From: Acidobacteriota bacterium
Lineage (GTDB): Bacteria > Acidobacteriota > Terriglobia > Terriglobales > Acidobacteriaceae
DNA: 64,000 nt
Direction: 5' to 3'
Assembly (NCBI GenBank): GCA_003224905.1
Contig: QIAA01000179.1
Coordinates: 1-64,000 of the forward strand
Shown here: positions 8,443-17,900 of the stretch, in pieces
How the letters are laid out: each line of letters begins with the position of its first letter
Numbering within the stretch: the first letter of the stretch is position 1
Position numbers and translations under genes: made by a program
Notes under the pieces: model-generated
The model's database searches: none
What the model was told of the DNA's origin: nothing
The model's input: only the letters and a program-made list of their open reading frames with translations

Positions 8443-8715
8443 ATGCAACCATACAGAACTGCCACCCCTGCTACGGCTGCTGCTGATTTTAAAACGTGCA
8501 GTACACTCCTCAGTGTGAATAACAACAGTCTCAACGAACGGTTTCGCCGAACCATGACCGCCGCTCTCAACAGGCGGTTACGCCTTGAATCGAAGGAACT
8601 GCGCAAGGCCGCGAACAAACTAAGAAAGCAATCGAAAGAGACATTTGAGCAGTCGGAGAAGCTGCTCGAAATGGTTGCAAAACTTGAAGGCAAGCCGGGG
8701 AAAAAATCAAAGTAG
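8443..8715 (+). CDS. small basic coiled-coil protein
   Basis: Up to 90 residues. The C-terminal half is a strongly charged helix (RLRLESKELRKAANKLRKQS, EQSEKLLEMVAKLEG) ending in a lysine-rich tail, typical of a coiled-coil or nucleic-acid-associated protein. The first ~37 residues are less protein-like, so an internal start (GTG 8515 or ATG 8554) is quite possible. No Shine-Dalgarno at any of the three. Not recognised. Confidence 0.4.
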   Translation: MQPYRTATPATAAADFKTCSTLLSVNNNSLNERFRRTMTAALNRRLRLESKELRKAANKLRKQSKETFEQSEKLLEMVAKLEGKPGKKSK

Positions 8716-8969
8716 CACCATAAAACCGGAACGTTAAAGTAAACCTGAGCCTATCCCGCCGTCCGTCGAACAGTGCCGTTCCCAAAGTTCGGTGTGCCGT
8801 ACTGGAGCACGGAATCTGCAGGAACCCGCCTGCGAATCACGAATAACTAGCAAGGGACAGAAACCACTTGATCGCGTGTATACTTGTGAAGTCGCTTACA
8901 CAAACTTCCGCCGCGCTGTCGTGTGACGGTCTCTTGTGCAACTGATAGTTTCCACGCGGGCGGTCGCTA

Positions 8970-9206
8970 ATGGGCGGGGCAAGCATTATCTTCGCAAGAC
9001 TTACGTTACCAGAATGGCAGGGTGAATACCGGGCCGCTCTGCTGCAACTGGATCAGCACACATTGTTGGCGCGGGGTGGCAGCCGCGGAAACAGCTATTC
9101 TGGTGCGCCTTCCAGCGATTATCCAGGGACCAGAGGACGCGGAGAACGCCAGGCCATCGAAGATTCTCTTCGGCTCCTGCGAACCCTCAAGGGAGAGAAA
9201 GTTTGA
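8970..9206 (+). pseudogene. small conserved protein gene with two compensating frameshifts
   Basis: Read straight, the frame starts (PEWQGEYRAALLQLDQHTLL) and ends (ERQAIEDSLRLLRTLKGEKV) like one small acidobacterial family, but the middle is unnatural. Shifting frame at the four-G run 9073-9076 gives GVAAAETAILVRLPAIIQ-GPEDAE, and shifting back near 9141-9145 rejoins ERQAIED. One extra G and one missing G explain everything. It is a double-frameshift allele: probably a pseudogene, or a mutated protein with about 23 altered residues. Sequencing error is an alternative, though large neighbouring genes are intact. Confidence 0.6.
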
Positions 9207-9213
9207 GGTGTGT

Positions 9214-9405
9214 ATGTATATCAGCCAAGTTGCGGAACGCCTCGCTGCCCTAAAACACGAATTAGATGATCTCCAGCGAATGAACGTACGTTACTGGAGT
9301 CAGACGGAGCATACTCCGTTGACCACAGCCGCTCACGAATCTCGGCGGCTTCGACTCACAGGAATCAAGAATGAATTAGCGTACATGGTAAAGCGCGCTG
9401 CCTGA
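9214..9405 (+). CDS. small charged protein, RR..R..IR.EL family
   Basis: 63 residues: MYISQVAERLAALKHELDDL at the start and ESRRLRLTGIKNELAYMVK at the end. Third member of the family seen at 3943-4128 and 8049-8249, with a degenerate repeat of the motif. ATG 9214 is preceded by AAGGGAGAGA, which overlaps the end of the frameshifted gene just upstream (7-nt gap), suggesting the two were an operon. Confidence 0.6.
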   Translation: MYISQVAERLAALKHELDDLQRMNVRYWSQTEHTPLTTAAHESRRLRLTGIKNELAYMVKRAA

Positions 9406-9514
9406 TTCAGTTCGTCGACTGATGACGCTTTTAGCCTGCCACGGGTCGCACGCTTGACGTTCTGCTCTCACGAGATCACGATTTGTGAACCACCAGCCCT
9501 CGGAGTTTGGGGCT

Positions 9515-9676
9515 ATGAAACGCGCCGCTGTCGTCGTACTTGCCATCCTTGCGTTAGCTTTGTTAGTTCGTAGACATGTGATTTCGGCAACTACGTTCGG
9601 CCTAATTCTCATGCTTGCGGCTGCTGTCCTGGTCTACCTCGTTTTCATTTGGCCGAATCTGAAGCGACGATCCTAA
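9515..9676 (+). CDS. small two-helix membrane protein
   Basis: 53 residues: MKRAAVVVLAILALALLVRR then a second hydrophobic stretch, LILMLAAAVLVYLVFIW, and a basic end PNLKRRS. Two transmembrane helices, inner membrane. ATG 9515 chosen over an upstream GTG (9485) because it gives a clean N-terminus; GGAG lies a little far upstream. Function unknown. Confidence 0.5.
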   Translation: MKRAAVVVLAILALALLVRRHVISATTFGLILMLAAAVLVYLVFIWPNLKRRS

Positions 9677-9957
9677 AGTTGCGTCTCACGGCACTGACCG
9701 AAAGCAATAGCACGCGCCTCCGCAGCAGCAGTCATGTGGAAAATGAATTGGATCCTCCCCGGATTTTACGAACCTTTCATGGCACCGTAACCAAAACCTG
9801 ATAATATTTTATTTGGCGGCCTACACTGCTCTGGCGAGGTCAGCGCGCAAACTCTCGAGCTGCCCTGCACCTTTGCCTTTCGACTGTTTGCAAACCGGCA
9901 CTCTTCCTCAACTCACCACGAGCCGCGTGTCTAATACGTGTACTACCAGGAGAGAAC

Positions 9958-10089
9958 ATGATGCACAGCAGGCATTGGCTACAGATGACCGCGTTGATTG
10001 TCGTCGTTAGGATTGGGCACCTCACGGTTGATTATTGCAGTCGCAGCGCAGAAGCTAGAGCATTCCCCGTCGTCGACATTTCGCTATAG
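9958..10089 (+). CDS. possible 43-residue peptide (doubtful)
   Basis: ATG preceded by AGGAGAGAAC, then MMHSRHWLQMTALIVVVRIG and a short polar tail. The ribosome site is good and the N-terminus faintly signal-like, but the remainder is not protein-like and it lies in decaying sequence. Could be a truncated leader of a lost gene. Confidence 0.25.
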   Translation: MMHSRHWLQMTALIVVVRIGHLTVDYCSRSAEARAFPVVDISL

Positions 10090-10154
10090 CGCGCTGGCCG
10101 ATACCACTGAGACGGGACTGTGGTATCCATTCATATCTGAGTCGAGGAGCACTC

Positions 10155-10900
10155 ATGATCCGGCCCATTATTCTTTTCCTCTGTTTTGCGTCGATCAATC
10201 TAGACGCAGATTTCGAGGGCTACGGCGCAACAAAGTTCATCACCGGGAAAAGTCCATCTACAGGGCGTTCTGAGGCTGACATGACCATGCTCCTTCCGCC
10301 GCTCAGGAAAGAAATCCTGTCACGCTTGGCACTACATCACGCAACGTTTCAGCGCGCCTGTAGCGGTCCCATCGCCAATGACCACACGGCGCGGATGACG
10401 CTTCTCTCGGATGTGAGTTCAAAGTCTGCGAGTGGTCTTCGTTTATGGCGCGGCTGGAACACCCGGTGCACGTCGATGGCACGACTGTTTTACCGCAAGG
10501 GAGTGTAGTCGAGGGCCATCTGGAGACAGTTCATGCACGCCGTATTATGCGCGCGGGCGCGCTATGTATGATTTTCGATCGTGTGAAATTTCCGGATGGC
10601 ACAATCCAACGAGCCAGCTTCGTACTAGTCTAGTTCCGATCGTCAGTCTGTGAAAGCCGATGATGAAGGAGAACTACATCCCACAATTAGCTGGCAAAGG
10701 TTCGCATTCCAGCTGGGTGGAACGGCGGCTGTCGCGAAGCTCGTCGATGACATTGCTGAAGAAGCTGTGGCCGCAGGTGCAGGAATCGCGCGTCTATACG
10801 GTCTCGCCGGAGCCGACGTGTTCCTCTTCTTTCAATTCAGCTTCGATTACGTCTCCTGGATGCAATTTCACCTCGTGCCCTTTTTTATGCGGGAAAGCCA
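10155..10900 (+). pseudogene. broken TrbI/VirB10-like secreted protein gene
   Basis: A start ATG with GAGGAG opens a signal-like peptide (MIRPIILFLCFASINLDA) and runs to MTLLSDVSSKSAS; the frame then changes near 10431-10441 to MARLEHPVHVDGTTVLPQGS, VVEGHLETVHARRIMRAG and PDGTIQRASFVLV; a TAG at 10631 is bypassed by a second shift to SVKADDEGELHPTISW, FQLGGTAAVAKLVDDIAEEA and YGLAGADVFLFFQ. These read as one acidobacterial family with a beta-rich TrbI-like fold. The expected C-terminal KGHEVKLHPGDVIEAEL is found on the opposite strand at about 10884-10835, pointing to a local inversion. Not functional as it stands. Confidence 0.6.
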
Positions 10901-11112
10901 GAAGTCTTTCAGTCAGCTTACGGGCAATCTGTCCAGCTGCGAAGTACATCGACAATATTGAGTGTTTCGGCGTACATTATCGTCGCTAATGGGCAGCGCA
11001 CGCGCAGATCGGCCTAACAGGTCGAATGTAAGCCCTTTTCCTGTTGAGGTAACCTAAGGCAATCCGGCGACTCAAGTCAGCCGTATCTTAAGAGAAGGAC
11101 GAGACGAAGCGT

Positions 11113-11661
11113 TTGTCCAGCGTTGAAGCCAAAGGGAGTTCAGCAGAGTTCTCGCTGGTTGCGGCGATACGCGCTGGCGACGGGAACGCCATGGCTCAAC
11201 TGTACGACCGCTACTCCGGCATCGTGTACTCGGTCGCGCTGCGGGTGCTGGGTGATACGGGCGCGGCGGAGGACGTTCTGCAGGAAGTGTTCATGCAGTT
11301 GTGGCGGAACCCTGGGGTGTTCGATTCGAGCCGCGGAAATCTTGGACCATGGTTGGCGGTCATTGCCCGAAATCGGGCTATTGATGGATTGAGGAAGCGG
11401 CGTCCAGAGACGGATATTGCGGATGTGGTGGTGTCGGTGGAGCCGGATCTGGCCAGCGAAACGGAACGCGGGCGGGCAATGCACAAGGTGCGAAGCGTGC
11501 TCGGAAGCATGCCGGCAAGGCAGCGAAGCGCGCTAGAGATGGCGTATTTCGAAGGCCTAAGCCATTCGGAGATTGCCAGCAAGACGGGCGAACCGCTGGG
11601 GACGGTTAAAACAAGAATTCGCGGCGGGCTGATGATGTTGCGCAAGGCGTTTCAAACATGA
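11113..11661 (+). CDS. ECF-type RNA polymerase sigma factor
   Basis: 182 residues. Region 2 at about 28-95 (QLYDRYSGIVYSVALRVLGD, EDVLQEVFMQLWR, PWLAVIARNRAIDGLRKRRP) and region 4 at about 128-178 (LPARQRSALEMAYFEG-like PARQRSALEMAYFEGLSHSE, GTVKTRIRGGLMMLRKAF). The start is a TTG at 11113, as no ATG or GTG precedes the conserved region in frame; AGAAGGA lies upstream. Its stop overlaps the anti-sigma ATG by 4 nt (ATGA), so the two are translationally coupled. By analogy with SigK/RskA, it is held inactive at the membrane until an envelope signal. Confidence 0.92.
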   Translation: MSSVEAKGSSAEFSLVAAIRAGDGNAMAQLYDRYSGIVYSVALRVLGDTGAAEDVLQEVFMQLWRNPGVFDSSRGNLGPWLAVIARNRAIDGLRKRRPETDIADVVVSVEPDLASETERGRAMHKVRSVLGSMPARQRSALEMAYFEGLSHSEIASKTGEPLGTVKTRIRGGLMMLRKAFQT

Positions 11662-12422
11662 CGGTACACGAAGAATACGCGGACGATCTGGCGCTGTACG
11701 CGCTGGGGTCGCTGGAGGCGGCGGAGAAGGCTCTCTTGGAGAAGCATTTGGATGAGTGTGCCGCCTGCCGCCATGAAGTAGAGCACCTGCGTGGAGACAT
11801 GGCGCTGCTCTCGCTGTCCGCTGCCGGGCCGATGCCGCCGCAACGTGCACGGCAGAGGCTGATGGACGCGATCAAACGTGAACCGCGAAGACAAGCAGCG
11901 CCGACGCGAACGGTGTGGTGGGCGATTGCCGGCTGGGTTGCGGCAGCAGCGATGGGACTCGTAGTGTTGATGCTGTGGAGAGACAAATCTGTGCTTGTAC
12001 AGGAAGCGCTGCACTTGCGAGCTGTTTCGAGTCAGCAGGGGGAGGAGTTACAAGAGGCACGCAAGATTGTTGAGACCTTGAGGTCTCCGGGGGCGCAGGT
12101 AGTTAATGTAACCAAGACGAATGCGCGTCCGCAGCCTCAGGGCAAGGCTTTTTATGTGCGCGATCGGTCGAGCCTGATTTTCCTGGCGAGCAACATGCCG
12201 GCATTGCCGGCGCAGAAGGCGTATGAGTTGTGGCTGATTCCGAAACAGGGATCGCCAATACCTGCGGGTGTGTTCAAACCCAATCCGCGCGGCAATGCCA
12301 TGGTGATCAATCCCCCACTGCCGGCTGGAGTAGAGGCAAAAGCGTTCGCAATTACGATTGAGCCGGAGAGCGGCTCGTCTGTTCCCACGATGCCAATTGA
12401 AATGATGGGAGCGGGCGAGTAG
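11658..12422 (+). CDS. RskA-type anti-sigma factor
   Basis: 254 residues. N-terminal zinc-binding anti-sigma domain with H30, C34 and C37 (KHLDECAACRHEV), one transmembrane helix at about 86-106 (WAIAGWVAAAAMGLVVLML), a short helical linker, then a periplasmic RskA domain from about 160 (RSSLIFLASNMPALPAQKAY, ELWLIPKQGSPIPAGVF). It should bind and inhibit the ECF sigma factor encoded just upstream and release it after regulated proteolysis. Which envelope signal acts is unknown. Confidence 0.9.
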   Translation: MTVHEEYADDLALYALGSLEAAEKALLEKHLDECAACRHEVEHLRGDMALLSLSAAGPMPPQRARQRLMDAIKREPRRQAAPTRTVWWAIAGWVAAAAMGLVVLMLWRDKSVLVQEALHLRAVSSQQGEELQEARKIVETLRSPGAQVVNVTKTNARPQPQGKAFYVRDRSSLIFLASNMPALPAQKAYELWLIPKQGSPIPAGVFKPNPRGNAMVINPPLPAGVEAKAFAITIEPESGSSVPTMPIEMMGAGE

Positions 12423-12646
12423 TTTTCCGCACTTCGCTCTTCCCTGCTCGTTAGAAAATTTTCACAGCTCCTAAGAGATTGTACAGACTGGCATGTAGGA
12501 ATTTCTTGCGCCGGGTTCGGCAAGAATTCTCCACGTCGGCTGCTCGGGTGTCGTGTAACTCTTTGTCAGTTGGACTTGGCAGGGCAAGTGCAATCACACG
12601 GGAGGATAAATTTGAGATCACTTTGAGATGAATGATCGGACCACAC

Positions 12647-12805
12647 ATGAACGATACGACGTGGAGAGAATTATGCGAAGCGATCATGAAAGAACAGGGC
12701 CCGAACAAACTGCTGAATTTAGTCGACGATTTGAACCGGGAACTGGAGCGGCGAGAGAAGGAATCGAAACATCGAATGAACGGTGCGGTGAACACGCCGG
12801 AATGA
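12647..12805 (+). CDS. 52-residue helical protein
   Basis: MNDTTWRELCEAIMKEQGPN followed by KLLNLVDDLNRELERREKES. The W-RELCE-...-L..LV..LN..LE pattern matches a small soluble acidobacterial family I recall. No Shine-Dalgarno of note. Cytosolic, probably two short helices; function unknown. Confidence 0.6.
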   Translation: MNDTTWRELCEAIMKEQGPNKLLNLVDDLNRELERREKESKHRMNGAVNTPE

Positions 12806-12875
12806 ACGCGGGTTTTGAGAACTGGCTAACGTCAACGATGCGATCGCGGATGCCGTGGTAATGCGCATGGCGAAA

Positions 12876-14948
12876 CTACGCCACCTTCACGCCGGAAATA
12901 GGAGAAGGTTGTATTTCTGCGCTCGACATTGCCTGAGCGATCACAAGCTCCTGATCTTCGAAGAGGTGAGTCCAGTAGTTCTTGGCATAGCGCCACAACG
13001 TGGAGAGATCGGTCTGGTACCAGCAGCATTCGGTCATTCGCGGAGAGAAGCCGCACAGGAAGCGAAATCGACGATGGAGGTCGAAGGGTGAGACCAGGCT
13101 GGCCGCGGCCATGCGGTGGTTGCCCTCGATGATGGTGAGCGGCTGAGTCTCGTCAATGCCGATTAGCAACACGGCATTATGGTCTTCTCCCTTGGCCAGG
13201 CCGGAGCTCAGGGAACGCAGCTTATCAATGAAATCGTTTCGGCGATGCGAGCCAACTCGGTCGCGGATGCGATCCAACATGTCAGCAAGATAGAAGTTCC
13301 CTTCCGCCAGGCCGCGCCACTGGTCACGCGGAAAGACGCGAAGCTTGTAGATGTCGCTGCTCTGTAGTTCGACCTCCCACCATTCGGTATCATTTGGCAA
13401 CTCGCGCCACAATCTGCCACGCCGCATGTAGAGAAGAGCACGCCGCACGGTGTTCTCGCGCGGATTGGTCAAGTCGGCATGGTTCACGACGTCCTGGAAT
13501 TGTTCGCGATAGCGGTCAAACTCGGGCTGGTAAAACTCGCTTTTGAGGAATTCGGAGATGACCTCATTCTCGTCTACGCGGCGCATTTTCCTCAGTGGGC
13601 CAGCACTGGGAAATGGCGTTTCATTGGCCAACTGCCTGTTTCGCGATTGAGATCGCAAGAATGGAATCGAGACGGACAGCAGCAGCAACATCATGACAAC
13701 GAGTTGGACGGTGATGACGTCCTGTAGGGTGTTGTGGAATACGTAAATTCCCAGCACGATGGCGCCGCTGAAGCCTAGTTGCAGCCAACTGACGTTGCCG
13801 ATCTTGCGGGAGATTTCGTAGCTCATCAGCACTACGCCGAGCGAATAAATGCCGGTGGTCGCGGCGTAAAGAACCAGAAGGGAGGAATATGCAACCTGAT
13901 GTCCGAGGGGAAATCCGGAGCCCAACACGACTTGCCACATCCGCGCCGGCGCCAGCCAGACAGCAAGGGTGAACAGAGAAGTAATCAGAACCACCAACAG
14001 AAGCGCGGTGCTCAAGACAGCACGGCCGTCGCGCTCGCGGGAGCGCACGCCAGCGGAGAAGGGGAACATACTGCTGACGACGGACCAGGAGAGCATGTAA
14101 ACGACCCTGCCGACCAGAGCGACTGTGGCGTAGACGCCGGCTTCCGTGGCGGAGAAGAAGTGTTTTACAAGAACGATATCGAGGTTGTTGATGACGACTT
14201 GGCCGACGAAGAACACGATCGCCTGAACGCCTTCCTCAAGGGTCGCCGGCAATCTGCTGGGTGAATCAGATCTCAGTTCACGGCTGGGTCTGGCAATCAG
14301 GTAAGCGACCACGATGGAAGCCACTACCGCTGCGATCACGCCACTCACACCGAGCCCGAATTCGATGAGCAGGAGTGCGCCGCCCAGTTTCACTATAACT
14401 TCGAGAACGAAATTTCCGGCGAGATGGGGAAAGTCGTACATTCCCTGCATCAAGCCGCGGCGAACACCCAACGGAATGAAAAAGAGAATGCCCGCTGCAA
14501 GCAGCACGATGTAGTTGCGCGTCGGCAGATTCAGATAGCGGGATACGATGGGACTGCTAAGAATCAGAAGAAGACTGACGCCTGCCCCATAGAGCCATGC
14601 CCGGCGATGGAGAAAGCGGTAAATGCTGACTTTGGCAGAGAGCAGATCGTTCTGCGCAACAAACTTCGAGCACAAGAGCTGGAAAGAAAGCGTAACTGAA
14701 GAGAGCAACATCAGCACCGTGTAGACCGCGCTGGCGTGGCCGAATCCGGCAGCGCCGAGGCCGTGGGCGATCGCGAGGTTGTAGATCAGATTCATCGCGC
14801 CGACCAGGGCCGAGCTGACCAGCATGATCATGCTGCCGCTGAGCAGACGCCCGCGCAACGTGCCAGTAGCGCCGCCGCCCCAAACGCGTTCGGCGCTTTG
14901 CTTCAGGGCCTCGGACGCGGTCGCGATTGGTCCTTCAGTTTTTGCCAC
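12876..14948 (-). CDS. Wzx/MATE-like polysaccharide flippase fused to ParB-like domain
   Basis: 690 residues. Residues about 35-450 form roughly 12-14 transmembrane helices of the oligosaccharide flippase type (GSMIMLVSSALVGAMNLIYN, QGMYDFPHLAGNF), which move lipid-linked glycans across the inner membrane. From about 458 a soluble domain follows (SEFYQPEFDRYREQFQDVV, PRENTVRRALLYMRRGRLW, LLIGIDETQPLTIIEGNHRM, CGFSPRMTECCWYQTDL). Its EGNHRMAAA motif at about 608-616 recalls the GxHR..A motif of ParB/sulfiredoxin folds. Such a domain on a flippase is unusual; it could bind nucleotide or sense substrate. GTG start at 14948. It lies 48 nt downstream of, and co-directional with, the TPR/barrel gene. 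Confidence 0.82.
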   Translation of the reverse strand: MAKTEGPIATASEALKQSAERVWGGGATGTLRGRLLSGSMIMLVSSALVGAMNLIYNLAIAHGLGAAGFGHASAVYTVLMLLSSVTLSFQLLCSKFVAQNDLLSAKVSIYRFLHRRAWLYGAGVSLLLILSSPIVSRYLNLPTRNYIVLLAAGILFFIPLGVRRGLMQGMYDFPHLAGNFVLEVIVKLGGALLLIEFGLGVSGVIAAVVASIVVAYLIARPSRELRSDSPSRLPATLEEGVQAIVFFVGQVVINNLDIVLVKHFFSATEAGVYATVALVGRVVYMLSWSVVSSMFPFSAGVRSRERDGRAVLSTALLLVVLITSLFTLAVWLAPARMWQVVLGSGFPLGHQVAYSSLLVLYAATTGIYSLGVVLMSYEISRKIGNVSWLQLGFSGAIVLGIYVFHNTLQDVITVQLVVMMLLLLSVSIPFLRSQSRNRQLANETPFPSAGPLRKMRRVDENEVISEFLKSEFYQPEFDRYREQFQDVVNHADLTNPRENTVRRALLYMRRGRLWRELPNDTEWWEVELQSSDIYKLRVFPRDQWRGLAEGNFYLADMLDRIRDRVGSHRRNDFIDKLRSLSSGLAKGEDHNAVLLIGIDETQPLTIIEGNHRMAAASLVSPFDLHRRFRFLCGFSPRMTECCWYQTDLSTLWRYAKNYWTHLFEDQELVIAQAMSSAEIQPSPISGVKVA

Positions 14949-14996
14949 AGGATGTGTTCCCCGACTGCTTCAGAAGTGTGCCAGGAAGCTTCATGC

Positions 14997-17900
14997 TCAA
15001 AAGAGGTTCACCTGAATGACTGGAAGCACCGTGGTTCTGCTGTTACCCGCGAAGTTGTAGAAAGTTTGCTGCTGCAAGCCGAAAGAAACGCGGAACGGAT
15101 AGGTAACCGGGACCTCACCGATCCCGTCGTGGATCGGGCTCTGCCAACCGCGCACATATGAGAGCAGGATCTGGTTCTGAAAGTTGTCGTACACATGAAA
15201 GCCTTCGCCACGTGACCAGCGTCCAGAGGCGCGGACGGTCCAGTGTGGCGTGGCCGCATATTCAAGATTGAAGGCAGGGCGCATGGATTGTGCCAGGGCA
15301 AAATCGAGCTCCTGCACGCGCCAAGAGCGCAGGTATTCCCCGAAAATGGCGGCCTTGATGTTCTCCCCGAATTTCCGTTGAACGCCTACGTATGTACTGG
15401 TGGTGAAGTACTCGCGGACGAGCGGGCGGAACATCACGTCACGCGCCGCGTATCCGGTGATGAAGGACGTCTTGCCCCAGGGGCGGCCAACGGCGAACTC
15501 AAGGCGCCCTGCCAAATCGCGTGAGTGGAGATCTCTTTCAATAAACGGACCGGCTTCGTGCATGGCGCTTCCGGAGATCGAAAACCAATTCATGAAGGAA
15601 CTGGTGTACAGGTAGACAAATTGACGGAACAGGTTTTGATTCATCTCGCGAGGGGACACGGTGTCGCGGCGAATCGTGAACTGCAGGCCGGGATTCAGCG
15701 TGATTGTATTTTGGCCGAGATGCAGGACGGGGTTGACTCCGACATTGAAAATAGTGTCGTAGGTGTCACGGTCCTGAATGAGCAAGTCGCTGGGAAAGGA
15801 AACGCGGCCACGGGCGTTGCGTTCCCCGACGAGTCCGCTGATCACGGGCCAACCGTGCAGGCGCACGCGGTAACGAGCCTCCGCAATGGATTCAAAAGAT
15901 GAGCGAGGCGTGGGTAACAGCGATGGATCGGTGATGCCCCGGAGTTTGGCGTCGGTGGTGTAGATGTTTTCGTCTTCAAAAACCGGGCTAAGGGAAACCT
16001 GCGGATGCACGCTAAGAATTTCCGTGATCTGACGACCTTCCTGTTCGGCGAAAGGATTGCCCTGCACTATCTGGTTGGCGCGGGCGAAGGCGGCCAAGGC
16101 CTGCATTGTGTCCTGCTGTTGCCGGTACACATTGCCCATCGCGATCAGATATTCGTAATTTTCGTAGTTCTCCGGATTGTTTCCGAGGCTTCTGAGCGTC
16201 TGACCTGCGTTTTGGGTTTCGCCGAGCGCCAGGTAAGTGTTGGTGAGGCCGATGGCGACTGCCTGGTCATCAGCTCCAGCAATGTGAGCGCGCTCGAAAT
16301 ATTTCTTAGCGAGGTCGAACTCGGTGATTGAAACCAGCACCTGGGCGGCTTCCAACAGGTGTTCTGCGGTAATGGGATTGGCTTCACCAACGCGCGACTC
16401 GGCAAATCCAAGGCTGATTTGCTGGTGTGCATCTTCGGGGTGACCGCCTTGCGCGAAGAGTCGCGCCAGGGCTAGGCGAGTACCGACGCGATCGGAATCG
16501 GGGATGTCCAGCGCGCGGGAATAACGATCCATTGCGCCCTGTTCATTACCCAGAATCATGAGCGCTTCGGCGGTGGCCATCAGCACGCGGCCACTGTTTC
16601 CGCCGGTTTGTTCCGCGCTCGTGATTGCTTGCAAAGCTTCCTGCTGGCGATGCAGCTGCGCGTAGTTTCGCGCCATTTGCGCGTAAACTTCGGCGTCGTT
16701 CTTTGTGCCAAGGCCAGCCTTCAGCACTTCTATGGAATCGTTGTAGCGGTGCAGGCGATAAATTGCATCGGCGAGGGCGAGCCGAATCTGAATGTCATTT
16801 GGCGCCAGCTTCAAAGCAGCCTGATATTCGCCTTCGGCCTGGCGAAAGAGAATCTGTTGCCTAAACGCTTCCGCCCGGGCCATGTGCGAGGCTCGCGATT
16901 CACCCATCAGCTTAGCTGCGAGATCCACTTGCTTGAGCGCCGACCGGGCGCGGCGAAGCTGAAGATCGGAAAAGGCCAGTCCCAAGTGCGCTTCCCCGTA
17001 GTTCGGACGCAGCTTCAACGCAGCCTGAAAATCCTGGGCAGCGCGGGTGGGTTCCTTCAGATCGTTGAGCACGAAACCGCGGTTCATGTAGGCGGTTGCG
17101 ACCTTGGGATCGAGTTCCAAGGCTTTGCTGAAGTCGTTCACGGCTTCCGGCAATTGCTCATTATGCGTGTGGACGTAGCCGGAGATCAGCCACAGATCCT
17201 TGTCTTTTGGAAGAATCGGCTTGTATTTTTCGGCGAGTTGCGCCGCTTCATCGTACTTGTTCAGAAAAAGCAGATCGTAGGCCAGGTACACCGGCGCTTC
17301 GGGATCACGAGGCAGTTTCTCCAGCACCTTGTAGCCGAGGGCTGCCGATTCCTCGTAGTGACCAGTCCACGTGAGATAACGCTCGCGCTCACGCATGACT
17401 TGCGGAAATTGATTCACGGTAGCGTTCGCTTCCGCGCGATCGAGCCATTTCTTGGCTAAAGGCAGTTGACGAGCTTCAAGGGCGGAGTTCGTTGCACCTG
17501 AATACACCAACGGGTTACGGGGCGCGAGTTCGTGGGCCTTTTCGTAATTTTCCTGCGCGCGGTCGAACTCCCGCTGTGACGTGTAAAGATCGCCCAGGGC
17601 CAAATAAGGCACGTAGTCGCGCGGATACAGTGAGGCAAGCTTGGTGAAATATTTTTCTGCAGTCGCGGAATCTACGACTTCACGTGCCAGATATCCCATT
17701 GCGGTCAGTGCGGCATGGTTATTGGGATCGGTACTCAGGACGTGGTCATAAAGCTGAAATGCATCCTGCTTGCGATTTGTCTTCCACAGCAGGTTCGCGT
17801 AGTTGAGCGTGATGTTTACATTCTGAGGATCGAGTTTGAGCGCTTCTTTCAGATCTTTTTCTGCGGCTTCGGTGTTGTCTGAGGCCGCTTCCAGCAACGC

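Noticed and set aside
14736..15161. 141-residue plus-strand frame across the flippase/TPR junction
   Set aside because: Covers parts of two well-supported genes on the other strand, and shows no domain.
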